A DNA stretch of 43,334 bases from Lysobacteraceae bacterium (lineage in GTDB: Bacteria; Pseudomonadota; Gammaproteobacteria; Xanthomonadales; Ahniellaceae): the NCBI GenBank assembly GCA_002995625.1, contig PVBP01000016.1, forward strand, positions 1 through 43,334, given 5' to 3'. This document shows positions 19,901 through 28,139 of the stretch, piece after piece (the stretch's first letter is position 1; the number at the start of each line of letters is the position of its first letter). The position numbers and the translations under genes are program-made. The notes under the pieces were generated by a model. The model ran no database searches and had not been told where the DNA came from. It saw only the letters and a list, made by a program, of their open reading frames with translations.

Positions 19901-20823
19901 CCGCGCTCGAATCGCGCGTCGACCTCGAGCCGCTCGCGCGCGATCCAGGCCCACGCCTCGCCACCGTCCGATAGCCCCGCCGGCTCCAGCGCGCGCAGCG
20001 CGAGCCGCCGCGCGGAGGCGCGGACGCGCACCGCATCGATCCGGGAACCGACGTCGAACCACGCGCGCAGGTCGGCGCGACCGGCGCTGGCGGTCAGCCC
20101 GAGGCCTCGCAGCCCGTCGAGCCATTCGCCGACCTCGAGGTCATCGCCCCGGGCGAAGCAGCGGTACGGCTCGGCGTGGGCGGCTTGCAGGCAGGCGACG
20201 CGCAGCGGCGGGCCGCCTTCGGACGGCCACGCCGAAGCGCCCACGAGTCGCCCGCCCGCCTCGTTGCGGACCCGCGCGTCGAGCCGCGCCAGCTGCCAGT
20301 CGATGCCGCGCCCGGCATCGAGCACGCGGACCGTCGCGTGCTCGATCGTGACCGCCGTCAGGTCCAGCACGAGGTCGAGGTCGACCGGCGCCGGCCCGGC
20401 TCCGAGTCCGCGCACGCGCCAGGTGCCCTCGGCCTCGCGGACCAGCTCGAGGTCGAGGCCGCCGAGCCGGAACTCGCTGAAGCTGACGCCGCGCCGCAGC
20501 CAGGCATAGAAGTCCAGCACCCACTCGGCCTGCGGCACCGAGAACGCCGATTCGCCCTCGCCGATCCGCACGCCCGCGAGCGCGAACACCGGGCCGGTCG
20601 GCTCCCAGCGCGCATCGAGCCGATCGAAGCCGACCGGGCGTCCGAGTCGCTGCGAGAGTTCCGCCGCGATCCGGTCCGGATGCGAGGCGACCCAGGGCAG
20701 CGCAAGCCCGGCCAGCGCCAGCACCAGCGCCCAGCCGATCGTGACGAAGCCCACGACCGACAGCACCGCGATGCGCAGCACGCGGCGCCGGTGGCGGGTC
20801 GCGGTCGGGCTACGGGTGGCCAT
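16993..20823 (-). CDS. yhdP: YhdP, AsmA-like bridge protein for outer-membrane lipid transport
   Basis: 1276 residues, the size expected for YhdP. Seen: one N-terminal transmembrane helix (RIAVLSVVGFVTIGWALVLA, then LAGLALPWV), then the AsmA-like start 'HPDRIAAELSQRLGRPVGFDRLDARWEPTGPVFAL' and a very long beta-rich periplasmic body. The C-terminal domain carries 'FDGELEARVARGRILEVEPGAGRILGLVSL', the DUF3971/AsmA_2 signature, followed by 'ISGRTGLAARDYDQRLVVTPRVGSVLPI'. Known role in E. coli: with TamB and YdbH it moves phospholipid from inner to outer membrane. It starts 14 nt after rng, so rng-yhdP are co-transcribed with maf upstream. ATG 20823 is preceded by the rng stop region. Confidence 0.94.
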   Translation of the reverse strand: MATRSPTATRHRRRVLRIAVLSVVGFVTIGWALVLALAGLALPWVASHPDRIAAELSQRLGRPVGFDRLDARWEPTGPVFALAGVRIGEGESAFSVPQAEWVLDFYAWLRRGVSFSEFRLGGLDLELVREAEGTWRVRGLGAGPAPVDLDLVLDLTAVTIEHATVRVLDAGRGIDWQLARLDARVRNEAGGRLVGASAWPSEGGPPLRVACLQAAHAEPYRCFARGDDLEVGEWLDGLRGLGLTASAGRADLRAWFDVGSRIDAVRVRASARRLALRALEPAGLSDGGEAWAWIARERLEVDARFERGGDGWRLDWIDWSGRDDADPDTRFTWTRAVRGAEVEDHVLASRVDLGLAGALAAMAGADARLRGALIEARPRGRLSDLELRRRGDGPLALAARVEDLVIDPGARTPGLGPVSGVLLADADGAALALAAGSALTFAYPHVFRESIRARVVSGNLAAWRGDDGAWRLGASELALDGEGWSATLAGEFAAGTEARPPLLDVRADVHAGRVERARLFWPVNVMPPDTVRWLDRGLVGGDVRSGAAVFRGELRRQSLRDGGARLEAVATVRDAVLDYAPGWPMASLERASLRFIDNGMWIDEVSGVVRGLRVADAAASIDDFADARLVVDVRHGAGDGPDLLGFLRDSPLEQRLGAALHGVELGGRGELALRLELPLKPGEIGMLDLAGEVRLADATLADRARELDFGTTSGRVRFSERGIVTDDLSVRFGGEPATFALAVGEFVADPRHVAEASVRGELPAAALLARFPGAADIAQRLPGRAQWDLLLAVARDDADGPSGRAAAQRLSVRSDLVGIALDLPAPLRKDAASALPFRLDLALDGPREARIELGRIARARARWPESGDGASVALALGMADVPELPERGIVIRGDVAALDADGWLDVATRLPAAGAGTTPLVLDIDLDASELALIGRAFPETRIVVAREQSRSEIRFEGPSIVGFARLPEPTATARRVTLDFDRLHLQDRVPGVHAEPTDPATLPALLIEARDFRLGDARLGAIAIETRPIEGGLSVERLSATSPELSVTGSGRWIGVGAAARSDFEVELTATSLGRMLDALGFVGIVDGGETRARMSGRWPGGPADLKLARFDGELEARVARGRILEVEPGAGRILGLVSLTEIPRRLALDFSDFFQRGMAFDSIEGRFRLEAGDAWTDAIAIASPGADIVISGRTGLAARDYDQRLVVTPRVGSVLPIVGALAAGPAGAAFGAVAQGVLGPGIGRIATANYKVTGSWDSPEIVPQRATRDGQPRS

Positions 20824-20837
20824 CTCGCGTCAGCGCG

Positions 20838-22358
20838 TCACAGCAGCACGACGTCGTACTGCTCCTGCGCGTACTGCTCCTCGGCCTTGAACGAGATCGG
20901 CTTGCCGATGAACTGCTCGAGCTCGACCACCGCCGCCGACTCCTCGTCGAGGATCTTCGACACCACGCGCGGCGCCGCCAGCACCATCAGCTTGCCGGCG
21001 TCGAACTGGCGCACGGCGCGGGTGATCTCGCGGAAGATCTCGTAGCAGATCGTCTCCGGCGTCTTCAGGATGCCGCGACCGCCGCAGGCCACGCAGGGCT
21101 CGCAGAGCTGCCGCGCGAGGCTGTCGGTGGTGCGCTTGCGGGTCATCTCGACGAGCCCGAGCGGCGACATGTCGAAGACCTGGGTCTTGGCGTGGTCGCG
21201 CGCGAGTCCCTTCTCGAGCGTGCGCAGCACCTGGCGCTTGTGCTCGTCGTCGCCCATGTCGATGAAGTCGATGATGACGATGCCGCCGAGGTTGCGCAGC
21301 CGCAGCTGCCGCGCCACCGCCTGCGCGGCCTCGAGGTTGGTGCGATAGGCCGTCTCCTCGAGGCTCTTCGAGCCGAGGAAGGCGCCGGTGTTGACGTCGA
21401 CCGTGGTCATCGCCTCGGTCTGGTCGATCACGAGGTACCCGCCGGACTTGAGCGGCACCTCCTTCTGCAGTGCCTTCTGGATCTCGTCCTCGACGCCGTA
21501 GAGGTCGAACAGCGGGCGCTCGCCGGGATAGTGCTCGATCCGCTCGACCAGCTCCGGCAGGAACTGCTGGCCGAACTCGACCGCGCGCTCGTACATCTCG
21601 CGCGAGTCGATCCGGACCTTCTCGACGTTGGCCCGAAGCAGGTCGCGGATCGCGCGCAATGGCAGCGACAGCTCCTCGTAGACGCGCTCGCCGGCCCGGG
21701 CGCCGGCGATGCGGCGCTCGACCGCGCCCCAGACCCGGCGCAGGTAGTCGATCTCCTGCGACAGCGCCTCGGCGCTCTCGCCCTCGGCGTTGGTGCGCAC
21801 GATCCAGCCGGCCGGTCGCGCGGGATCGACGAGGCCGCCGACCAGCTCCTTCAGCCGCGCGCGCTCGGCCTCGTCCTCGATTCGCGCCGAGACCCCGAGC
21901 GTGCGCCCGAAGGGCAGCATCACCAGCAGCCGCGACGGCAGCGACAGGTGCGTCGTAATCCGCGCGCCCTTGGTGCCGATCGGGTCCTTGACCACCTGGA
22001 CCAGCAGCTCCTGGCCTTCGCGGATCAGCTCGTTGATCGGCGGCACCGGCGACGCCGCCCGAGGCGCCGGCTCGCCCTCGATCGTGGCCTCGCCGCCCGC
22101 GGCGGCGCCGGGCTCGCCGTCGAGCGATGGCGGACGCAGGATGTCCGAGGCGTGCAGGAAGGCGGCACGCTCGAGCCCGATCTCGACGAACGCCGCCTGC
22201 ATCCCCGGCATCACCCGCGCGACGCGGCCCTTGTAGATGTTGCCGAGATAGCCGCGGCGCGAGGCGCGCTCGATCTGCACCTCCTGCAGCATCCCGTTCT
22301 CGACCAGCGCGACGCGGGTCTCGCGCGGGGTCACGTTGATCAGCAGCTCCTCGCTCAT
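20838..22358 (-). CDS. rng: Ribonuclease G
   Basis: RNase G matures the 5' end of 16S rRNA and takes part in mRNA turnover. 506 residues with the usual layout: an N-terminal S1 domain (GYLGNIYKGRVARVMPGMQA) from residue 36, the RNase E/G catalytic core with 'TTVDVNTGAFLGSKSLEETAYRTNLEAA' holding the metal-binding Asp residues, 'IDFIDMGDDEHKRQVLRTLEKGLA', and the zinc-link type motif CEPCVACGGRG. It lacks the long disordered tail of RNase E, so it is the G type. A short Ala/Pro/Glu-rich insertion (about residues 80-105) interrupts the S1 domain, as is common in high-GC relatives. It follows maf by 9 nt and precedes yhdP by 14 nt. Confidence 0.97.
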   Translation of the reverse strand: MSEELLINVTPRETRVALVENGMLQEVQIERASRRGYLGNIYKGRVARVMPGMQAAFVEIGLERAAFLHASDILRPPSLDGEPGAAAGGEATIEGEPAPRAASPVPPINELIREGQELLVQVVKDPIGTKGARITTHLSLPSRLLVMLPFGRTLGVSARIEDEAERARLKELVGGLVDPARPAGWIVRTNAEGESAEALSQEIDYLRRVWGAVERRIAGARAGERVYEELSLPLRAIRDLLRANVEKVRIDSREMYERAVEFGQQFLPELVERIEHYPGERPLFDLYGVEDEIQKALQKEVPLKSGGYLVIDQTEAMTTVDVNTGAFLGSKSLEETAYRTNLEAAQAVARQLRLRNLGGIVIIDFIDMGDDEHKRQVLRTLEKGLARDHAKTQVFDMSPLGLVEMTRKRTTDSLARQLCEPCVACGGRGILKTPETICYEIFREITRAVRQFDAGKLMVLAAPRVVSKILDEESAAVVELEQFIGKPISFKAEEQYAQEQYDVVLL

Positions 22359-22367
22359 CCGGCGAGT

Positions 22368-22961
22368 CTAGGACCCGCGGATGAATGCCGGCGACACCGG
22401 ATGGCCCGCGGCGCCGAGCAGCCGCGCGGTCTCGTGGAGCGGCAGCCCCATCACCCCCGAATAGCTGCCGTCGAGGCGTTCGACGAACACCGCCGCGCGG
22501 CCCTGGATCGCATAGCCACCGGCCTTGCCCTGCCATTCGCCGGTACCGACGTAGGCCGCGACTGCGGCCGCGTCGAGCGGCATCACGTGGACCCGCGACT
22601 CCGACAGCGCCTGCCATTCACCCGCTCGGGTCACGACCGCGACCGCCGACAGCACGCGGTGCGCACGGCCCGCGAGCCGCGCCAGCATCCGCGCGGCCTC
22701 GGCGGCATCGCGGGGCTTGCCGAAGACCGCGTCGTCGAGCACGACTTCGGTGTCGGCACCGAGCACGATCGCACCCGGAACACCGGCGACTGCGAGCAGA
22801 CCCGCGCCGGCCTTCTCGCGCGCCACGCGGCGCACGTAGTCCTCGGGCGGCTCTGCTGGCAGGCGCTGCTCGGGGACCGACACGTCGAGCGTCTCGAAGT
22901 CGACGCCGATCTGGCGCAGGAGTTCGGCTCGACGCGGGGACTGGGAGGCGAGGAACAGCAT
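22368..22961 (-). CDS. maf: Maf-type nucleoside triphosphate pyrophosphatase (YhdE subfamily)
   Basis: Maf proteins hydrolyse dTTP, UTP and modified nucleotides to monophosphates, which prevents their incorporation. 197 residues with the diagnostic start LFLASQSPRRAELLRQIG, the active-site block VLGADTEVVLDDAVFGKPRD, and 'GGYAIQGRAAVFVERLDGSYSGVMGLPLHET', where GYAIQG is typical of the dTTP/UTP (YhdE) branch. ATG 22961 is supported by the conserved N-terminus. It is the first gene of maf-rng-yhdP and is divergent from mccB, sharing a 101-bp gap that must hold both promoters. One candidate -10 for mccB, TACACT, is at 23028-23033, without a clear -35. Confidence 0.95.
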   Translation of the reverse strand: MLFLASQSPRRAELLRQIGVDFETLDVSVPEQRLPAEPPEDYVRRVAREKAGAGLLAVAGVPGAIVLGADTEVVLDDAVFGKPRDAAEAARMLARLAGRAHRVLSAVAVVTRAGEWQALSESRVHVMPLDAAAVAAYVGTGEWQGKAGGYAIQGRAAVFVERLDGSYSGVMGLPLHETARLLGAAGHPVSPAFIRGS

Positions 22962-23062
22962 CCCGCTAGCCTAGCGCGGCTCCGTGACCGGCTTTCCTCG
23001 GGCCCTCGTCGCGGCGTGCTCGCGCCCTACACTCCGGCCCTTCCCGCACGACGACGCCCGCC

Positions 23063-24670
23063 ATGCCGATCCTGCGCTCCGAGATCGACCCCGGTTCCGC
23101 CGACTTCGCCGCCAACGCCGCCGCGCTGCGCGCCGCGGTCGAGGATCTCGAGCGGGAACTCGCGAAGGCCGCGGCCGGCGGTGGCGAGAAGGCGCGGGCG
23201 AAGCACGTCGAGCGAGGCAAGCTCCTGCCGCGCGAGCGGATCGAGGCGCTGCTCGATCCGGGCTCGCCGTTCCTCGAGCTCTCGCCGCTCGCGGCCCACG
23301 GCATGTACGAGGGCCAGGCGCCGGCGGCCGGCGTCATCACCGGCATCGGCCGGGTGCACGGCACCGAGGTCGTGATCGTCGCCAACGACGCGACGGTCAA
23401 GGGCGGCACCTACTTCCCGATGACGGTGAAGAAACACCTGCGGGCGCAGGAGGTCGCGCTCGAGAACCACCTGCCCTGCGTGTACCTCGTCGACTCTGGC
23501 GGCGCCTTCCTGCCGCTGCAGGACGAGGTCTTCCCGGATCGCGACCACTTCGGCCGGATCTTCTACAACCAGGCGCGGCTGAGCGCGCGCAACATCCCGC
23601 AGATCGCGGTGGTGATGGGCTCGTGCACCGCAGGCGGCGCCTACGTGCCGGCGATGAGCGACGAGACCATCATCGTCCGCGAGCAGGGCACGATCTTCCT
23701 CGGCGGCCCGCCGCTGGTGAAGGCGGCGACCGGCGAGGTCGTCGACGCCGAGGCCCTGGGCGGCGCCGACGTGCATACCGCGATCTCGGGCGTGGCCGAC
23801 CACTTCGCCGAGAACGATCGCCATGCGCTCGCCATCGCGCGCGACGTGATCCGGAACTTGAATCGCAAGAAGCCCATGCCGCTCAGGCTCGCCGAGCCGC
23901 GCGAGCCGCTGTATCCGGCCGAGGACCTCTACGGCATCGTGCCCACGGACACCCGCAAGCCCTTCGACGTGCGCGAGATCATCGCCCGGATCGTCGACGG
24001 CTCTGAGTTCTCCGAGTTCAAGGCCCGCTACGGCAAGACGCTGGTCACAGGCTTTGCCCACGTCCACGGCTACCCGGTCGGCATCGTCGCGAACAACGGC
24101 ATCCTGTTCGCGGAAGCCGCGCAGAAGGGCGCGCACTTCATCGAGCTCTGCAACCAGCGCGACGTGCCGCTGGTGTTCCTCCAGAACATCACCGGCTTCA
24201 TCGTCGGCAAGAAGTACGAGAACGCCGGCATCGCCAAGGACGGCGCCAAGATGGTGACCGCGGTCGCGTGCTCGCACGTGCCGAAGTTCACGGTGCTGAT
24301 CGGCGGCAGCTTCGGCGCCGGCAACTACGCGATGTGCGGGCGCGGCTACCAGCCGCGCTTCCTGTGGATGTGGCCGAACGCGCGGATCAGCGTGATGGGC
24401 GGCGAGCAGGCGGCGAGCGTGCTCGCGACCGTGCGCCGCGACGGCATCGAGGCCGCCGGCGGCACCTGGTCGGCCGACGAGGAGGAGGCGTTCAAGGCCC
24501 CGATCCGCGCCCAGTATGAACGCCAGGGCCACCCCTACTACGCGACCGCGCGGCTGTGGGACGACGGCGTGATCGACCCGGCCGACACCCGTCGCGTGCT
24601 CGGCCTCGCGCTGTCGGCGGCGCTGAACGCGCCGATCGAGAAGGATCGATTCGGCGTGTTCCGGATGTAG
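23063..24670 (+). CDS. liuB: Methylcrotonoyl-CoA carboxylase beta subunit (carboxyltransferase)
   Basis: The carboxyltransferase half of 3-methylcrotonyl-CoA carboxylase, which acts in leucine degradation with the biotin subunit encoded at 31322. 535 residues with the two-lobed crotonase fold: N-terminal '[30 protein letters not shown]', '[21 protein letters not shown]' and '[16 protein letters not shown]' in lobe 1; '[19 protein letters not shown]', '[25 protein letters not shown]' and '[29 protein letters not shown]' in lobe 2. GRGYQPRF and QNITGFIVG fit the MCC branch rather than propionyl-CoA carboxylase. It is the first leucine-pathway gene in the window and is separated from the others by the feo island. 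Confidence 0.95.
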   Translation: MPILRSEIDPGSADFAANAAALRAAVEDLERELAKAAAGGGEKARAKHVERGKLLPRERIEALLDPGSPFLELSPLAAHGMYEGQAPAAGVITGIGRVHGTEVVIVANDATVKGGTYFPMTVKKHLRAQEVALENHLPCVYLVDSGGAFLPLQDEVFPDRDHFGRIFYNQARLSARNIPQIAVVMGSCTAGGAYVPAMSDETIIVREQGTIFLGGPPLVKAATGEVVDAEALGGADVHTAISGVADHFAENDRHALAIARDVIRNLNRKKPMPLRLAEPREPLYPAEDLYGIVPTDTRKPFDVREIIARIVDGSEFSEFKARYGKTLVTGFAHVHGYPVGIVANNGILFAEAAQKGAHFIELCNQRDVPLVFLQNITGFIVGKKYENAGIAKDGAKMVTAVACSHVPKFTVLIGGSFGAGNYAMCGRGYQPRFLWMWPNARISVMGGEQAASVLATVRRDGIEAAGGTWSADEEEAFKAPIRAQYERQGHPYYATARLWDDGVIDPADTRRVLGLALSAALNAPIEKDRFGVFRM

Positions 24671-24748
24671 CCGACCGGCGCGCCAATCGGGCGGGGTCGC
24701 GGGAATCGCGGTCGACCGATGCGTGGCCGGCCAGCCCTCGCTCGGCGC

Positions 24749-25477
24749 TCACGTCGATGCATCCTGGCTCCAGAACGCCTGGAGCACGCTGGCCGATTCG
24801 CGCAGCCGCTCGATCAGGCGGTCGAGCTCGGCGCCCTCGATCGAGGTCGCGACCAGCCGCGCCTCGATCTCGACCTCGGCAGGCCCGAAGGGCTGCACCT
24901 CGACGTTGCGCAGCGGATAGTCGGCCGACTCGAACACGTTCTCGAGCAGCGTCAGCGCCTCACGCCGCCGCTCGCGCGGCGCGATCACGGTGACGATGTA
25001 GGTCGCCTCGACCGACACGGTGTCGAGCGGCTGGCGGTGGATGCGGTTCACGACCGGCCGCAGCAGCGTGTTCGCGGCGAGCACGAAGGCGCAGCCGAGC
25101 ACGGCCTCGAGCAGCAGGTCGGCGCCGGCCGCGCAGCCGACCGCGGCCGAGCCCCAGAGCGTGGCCGCGGTGTTGATGCCGCGCACGCTGCCTTCCTCGC
25201 GCATGATCACGCCGGCGCCGAGGAAGCCGACGCCGGACACGACGTAGGCGATCACGTGCAGCATCGTCGGAGTGCCGCCGTGGATGCCGTAGAGCCGCAC
25301 CGCGATGTCGACGAACAGCGCCGCGCCGACCGCGACCAGGACGTTCGTGCGCAGCCCCGCGGTGCGCTGCCGCACCTGGCGCTCGAAGCCGATCAGCCCG
25401 CCGAGCACGAACGCCGTGAACAGGCTGAGCGCGGTATTCGCCAGCGAGAGCACGTCGATGTTCGCGATCGCCTGCAT
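24749..25477 (-). CDS. MgtC/SapB family membrane protein
   Basis: 242 residues, with five predicted N-terminal membrane segments and a soluble ACT-like C-terminal part. The family marks are the strongly conserved '[20 protein letters not shown]' followed by [17 protein letters not shown], and '[36 protein letters not shown]' (the [10 protein letters not shown] signature). Salmonella MgtC inhibits the F1Fo ATP synthase and supports survival at low magnesium; the broader family is not well understood, so the symbol is withheld. ATG 25477 has a G-rich ribosome site (GGGGGG) close upstream. It lies 33 nt after the small FeoB-associated gene on the same strand, so it may be transcribed from the Fur-controlled feo promoter. 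mccB converges on it with a 78-bp gap. Confidence 0.92.
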   Translation of the reverse strand: MQAIANIDVLSLANTALSLFTAFVLGGLIGFERQVRQRTAGLRTNVLVAVGAALFVDIAVRLYGIHGGTPTMLHVIAYVVSGVGFLGAGVIMREEGSVRGINTAATLWGSAAVGCAAGADLLLEAVLGCAFVLAANTLLRPVVNRIHRQPLDTVSVEATYIVTVIAPRERRREALTLLENVFESADYPLRNVEVQPFGPAEVEIEARLVATSIEGAELDRLIERLRESASVLQAFWSQDAST

Positions 25478-25510
25478 GCACCCCCCGGGGCGGCGTCCGC
25501 CCGCGCCGGA

Positions 25511-25804
25511 TCATCCCGCGTCACGATGACCATTGTCGACGCGCGACTCGCCGTCGCAGCGGGTCGCGCAGTCGCGGCAGGCCGATACCGCCGCGACGTG
25601 TCCGCCCGCACGGCGGTACCGCAGCGCGACCAGACGCCCGAGACGCCGGACCCAGCGTGGGCGCGACGGTGCCAGCAGCGCGAGCGCGAGGTCGGTGCGC
25701 GCGCGGCGCAGCGAGTCCGGATGGACGGCACGCCACGCGACCAGCAGGCTCGCGAAGAAGACCAGCGCGAGCAGCAGGGTCTCGATCACGGGCCAGGCGT
25801 TCAT
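25511..25804 (-). CDS. Small FeoB-associated membrane protein with C-terminal cysteines
   Basis: 97 residues from ATG 25804, which overlaps the feoB stop as ATGA. One N-terminal transmembrane helix (MNAWPVIETLLLALVFFASL), a basic cytoplasmic region (RRARTDLALALLAPSRPRWVRRLGRLVALRYRR), then a cysteine cluster CRDCATRC near residues 75-82. This is the arrangement of small proteins found directly after feoB, such as the FeoB-associated Cys-rich family and DUF6587. Neither family is confirmed here. The cysteines could bind iron or an Fe-S cluster, or act as a redox switch on Feo transport; that is inference from position. Confidence 0.75.
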   Translation of the reverse strand: MNAWPVIETLLLALVFFASLLVAWRAVHPDSLRRARTDLALALLAPSRPRWVRRLGRLVALRYRRAGGHVAAVSACRDCATRCDGESRVDNGHRDAG

Positions 25805-27639
25805 TCGAGGCGGCTCGCGAGCTGGAAGGTCAGCAGCGAGGCGAGATAGGCCAACGCGAACAGATAGCCGGCCGCAACGATCACGTGGCGCCAGCCGCCG
25901 GTCTCGCGGCGGATGACGGCCAGCGTCGACAGGCACATCGGCGCGTAGACGTAGAACACCAGCAGCGACAATCCCGTCGCGAGGCTCCACTCGCCGGCGA
26001 CGATGCCGACCAGCGAGGACTCGACCGCCGCCGCGTCGCCCGACAGCGCGTAGACGGTGCCGAGCGCCGCGACCGCGACCTCGCGCGCGGCGAGCCCCGG
26101 CACCAGCGCGATCGCGATCTTCCAGTCGAAGCCGAGCGGCGCGACCAGCGGCTCGAGCGCGCGGCCGAGCCAGCCGGCGGCGCTGTGGTGGATCGCGGGC
26201 TCGGTGGCGCCGGGCGGCGGCGCCGGGAAGCTCGCGAGGAACCACAGCAGCACGGTCATCGCGACGATCACGCCGCCGACGCGGCGCACGAACAGGCTGG
26301 CGCGGTCCCAGAGCCCGATCGCGAGGTCGCGCGGATGCGGCAGCCGGTACGAAGGCAGCTCCATCAGCAGCATCGACGGCTGCGCCCGGCGGCGCCAGCG
26401 CTTCGCGATCGCGGACACCGCGAGCGCGCTGGCGATGCCGGCGACGTAGAGCGCGAACAGCACGAGGCCCTGGAGCTCGATGCCGAAGGCGAGCTGCCGC
26501 CGGGGGATGAACGCCGCGATCAGCAGCGCGTAGACCGGCAGCCGCGCCGAGCAGGTCATCAGTGGCGCGACCAGGATCGTGACCAGGCGGTCGCGCGGGT
26601 CCTGGATCGTCCGGGTCGCCATGATCCCCGGGATCGCGCAGGCGAAGCTCGACAGCAGCGGGATGAACGAACGCCCGGTCAGGCCGGCCGCGGTCATCAC
26701 CCGGTCGAGCAGGAAGGCCGCGCGCGGCAGGTAGCCCGATTCCTCGAGCGCGAGGATGAAAAGGAACAGCAGCAGGATCTGCGGCAGGAAGGTCAGCACG
26801 GTGCCGGCGCCGGCCAGCACGCCGTCGACCAGCAGGCTGGCGAGGCGGCCCTCGGGCAGGGTCGCGGCGATCCAGTCGCCGAGCCGGCCGACCAGCGCGT
26901 CGAGCGCTTCCTGCAGCGGCGCGGCCCACGAGAACACCGCCTGGAACACGAGGAACATCGTCGCCGCCAGCACCAGCCAGCCCAGCCACGGATGCAGCAG
27001 CCAGCGGTCGAGCGCGGCGTCGAGCGCCGGCGCGCCGGCGCGGGTCGTGACCGTGGTCGCGAGGAGACGCCGGACCTCGGCGTGGAGATCGGTCGGCGTC
27101 GCGACGTCGGATGGCTCCGGCAGCGGATGGCGGTCGAGCTCGGCGATCAGCCGCGCCGCGCCGTCGCGCGCGATCGCGACGGTCTCGACGACCGGCACCC
27201 CGAGTTCGATCGCGAGCCGGTCGGCATCGACCTCGATCCCGCGCCGCCGTGCCGCATCGACCATGTTGAGCGCGACGATCATCGGCCGGCCGAGCGCGCG
27301 GACCTCGAGCGCGAAGCGCAGGTGCAGGCGCAGGTTGGTCGCGTCGACGACGCAGACGAGAAGGTCCGGCCGCGCCTCGTCGGGGTGCATGCCGCGGCAG
27401 ACGTCGCGCGCGACCGCCTCGTCGGGCGTCGTCGGCTCGAGGCTGTAGGTCCCCGGCAGATCCAGCACGCGGACGCGGCGGCCGGAGGGCCCGGTGAACC
27501 AGCCCTCCTTGCGCTCGACCGTGACGCCGGCGTAGTTCGCGACCTTCTGGCGGCTGCCGGTCAGGCGGTTGAACAGCGCGGTCTTGCCCGAGTTCGGGTT
27601 GCCGACCAGCGCGATGCGGAGCGCGGCGGTCTTGCTCAT
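25801..27639 (-). CDS. feoB: Ferrous iron transporter FeoB
   Basis: FeoB imports Fe2+ across the inner membrane. 612 residues: an N-terminal GTPase domain with G1 GNPNSGKT at 13-20, G2 region NYAGVTVERKEG, G3 DLPGTYSL and G4 NMVD, then the guanine-dissociation-inhibitor-like spacer, then the membrane part with the two Gate domains (FLPQILLLFLFILALEESGYLPRAAFLLDR and PAIHHSAAGWLGRALEPLVAPLGF, ending with LAAREVAVAALGTVYALS). The family cysteine is seen in SSFACAIPGIM. It is shorter than the 773-residue E. coli FeoB but within the range of the compact type. feoA precedes it by 43 nt; the small Cys protein follows in an ATGA overlap. Confidence 0.96.
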   Translation of the reverse strand: MSKTAALRIALVGNPNSGKTALFNRLTGSRQKVANYAGVTVERKEGWFTGPSGRRVRVLDLPGTYSLEPTTPDEAVARDVCRGMHPDEARPDLLVCVVDATNLRLHLRFALEVRALGRPMIVALNMVDAARRRGIEVDADRLAIELGVPVVETVAIARDGAARLIAELDRHPLPEPSDVATPTDLHAEVRRLLATTVTTRAGAPALDAALDRWLLHPWLGWLVLAATMFLVFQAVFSWAAPLQEALDALVGRLGDWIAATLPEGRLASLLVDGVLAGAGTVLTFLPQILLLFLFILALEESGYLPRAAFLLDRVMTAAGLTGRSFIPLLSSFACAIPGIMATRTIQDPRDRLVTILVAPLMTCSARLPVYALLIAAFIPRRQLAFGIELQGLVLFALYVAGIASALAVSAIAKRWRRRAQPSMLLMELPSYRLPHPRDLAIGLWDRASLFVRRVGGVIVAMTVLLWFLASFPAPPPGATEPAIHHSAAGWLGRALEPLVAPLGFDWKIAIALVPGLAAREVAVAALGTVYALSGDAAAVESSLVGIVAGEWSLATGLSLLVFYVYAPMCLSTLAVIRRETGGWRHVIVAAGYLFALAYLASLLTFQLASRLE

Positions 27640-27682
27640 CGCCGTGGCCTCGCGGGACCGATCTGCGGGCTCGGCGCGCGGC

Positions 27683-27931
27683 TCACGGACGGCACGCCGA
27701 CTCGACGCGGACGCGGGCCGCCTCGCCGACGCGCAGCGCGAAGCGCGTGCCGCCGATCGCGACCAGCAGCGGCTCGCCGCCGAAGGGGCCGCGCGTCACG
27801 AGCTGGATCGGTTCCCCGGCGACGAAGCCGAGATCGCGCAGCCGTCCCGCGATCGCGTCGCGCGCGGTCACGTCATCGACCCCGACGACGGTCGCCGATT
27901 CCCCGGGCCCGAGTTCGTTCAATCGCCGCAC
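27683..27931 (-). CDS. feoA: Ferrous iron transport accessory protein FeoA
   Basis: 82-residue SH3-like protein that binds and regulates FeoB at the cytoplasmic face. Seen: LNELGPGESATVVGVDD, the loop 'GRLRDLGFVAGEPIQLVTRGPFGGEPLLVAIGGTRFALRVGEAARVRV' (the RDLGF and ALR positions are diagnostic). The start is GTG 27931, giving VRRLNELG; a TTG three codons in is an alternative, and there is no ATG near. It is the first gene of feoA-feoB-small Cys protein-(mgtC), and a Fur box lies 15 bp upstream. Confidence 0.92.
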   Translation of the reverse strand: MRRLNELGPGESATVVGVDDVTARDAIAGRLRDLGFVAGEPIQLVTRGPFGGEPLLVAIGGTRFALRVGEAARVRVESACRP

Positions 27932-27945
27932 GCAATCGTGCCGAG

Positions 27946-27966
27946 ATGAGAATGATTCGCATCATA
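27946..27966 (-). promoter_or_regulatory. Fur box overlapping the feo promoter -10
   Basis: On the plus strand, ATGAGAATGATTCGCATCAT (27946-27965) is an imperfect inverted repeat close to the Fur operator (GATAATGATAATCATTATC and the TGAGAATnATTCTCA form). On the minus strand, TATGAT at 27966-27961 forms a plausible -10 inside the same site, with a start near 27954 and a leader of about 23 nt before feoA. Iron-loaded Fur would cover the -10 and start and repress feo. The -35 is weak. The repeat is AT-rich in 70% GC surroundings, which supports it being a real site. Confidence 0.75.
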
Positions 27967-28139
27967 GCGCCGAACCCCTTTCCGCGAAGCACGCCTTCGA
28001 ACGCCGTCGAACGCCTGGCACATCCGGCATGGCCGACCGGGCAGCGGCGTCGCCGGGGGAGTCGGCCCGAGGATCGACGTCCGCGGCATCGGGTCTCGTG
28101 TTCCTATCATCGGCTTCCCACCGGCCACGAGGCCGCCGC

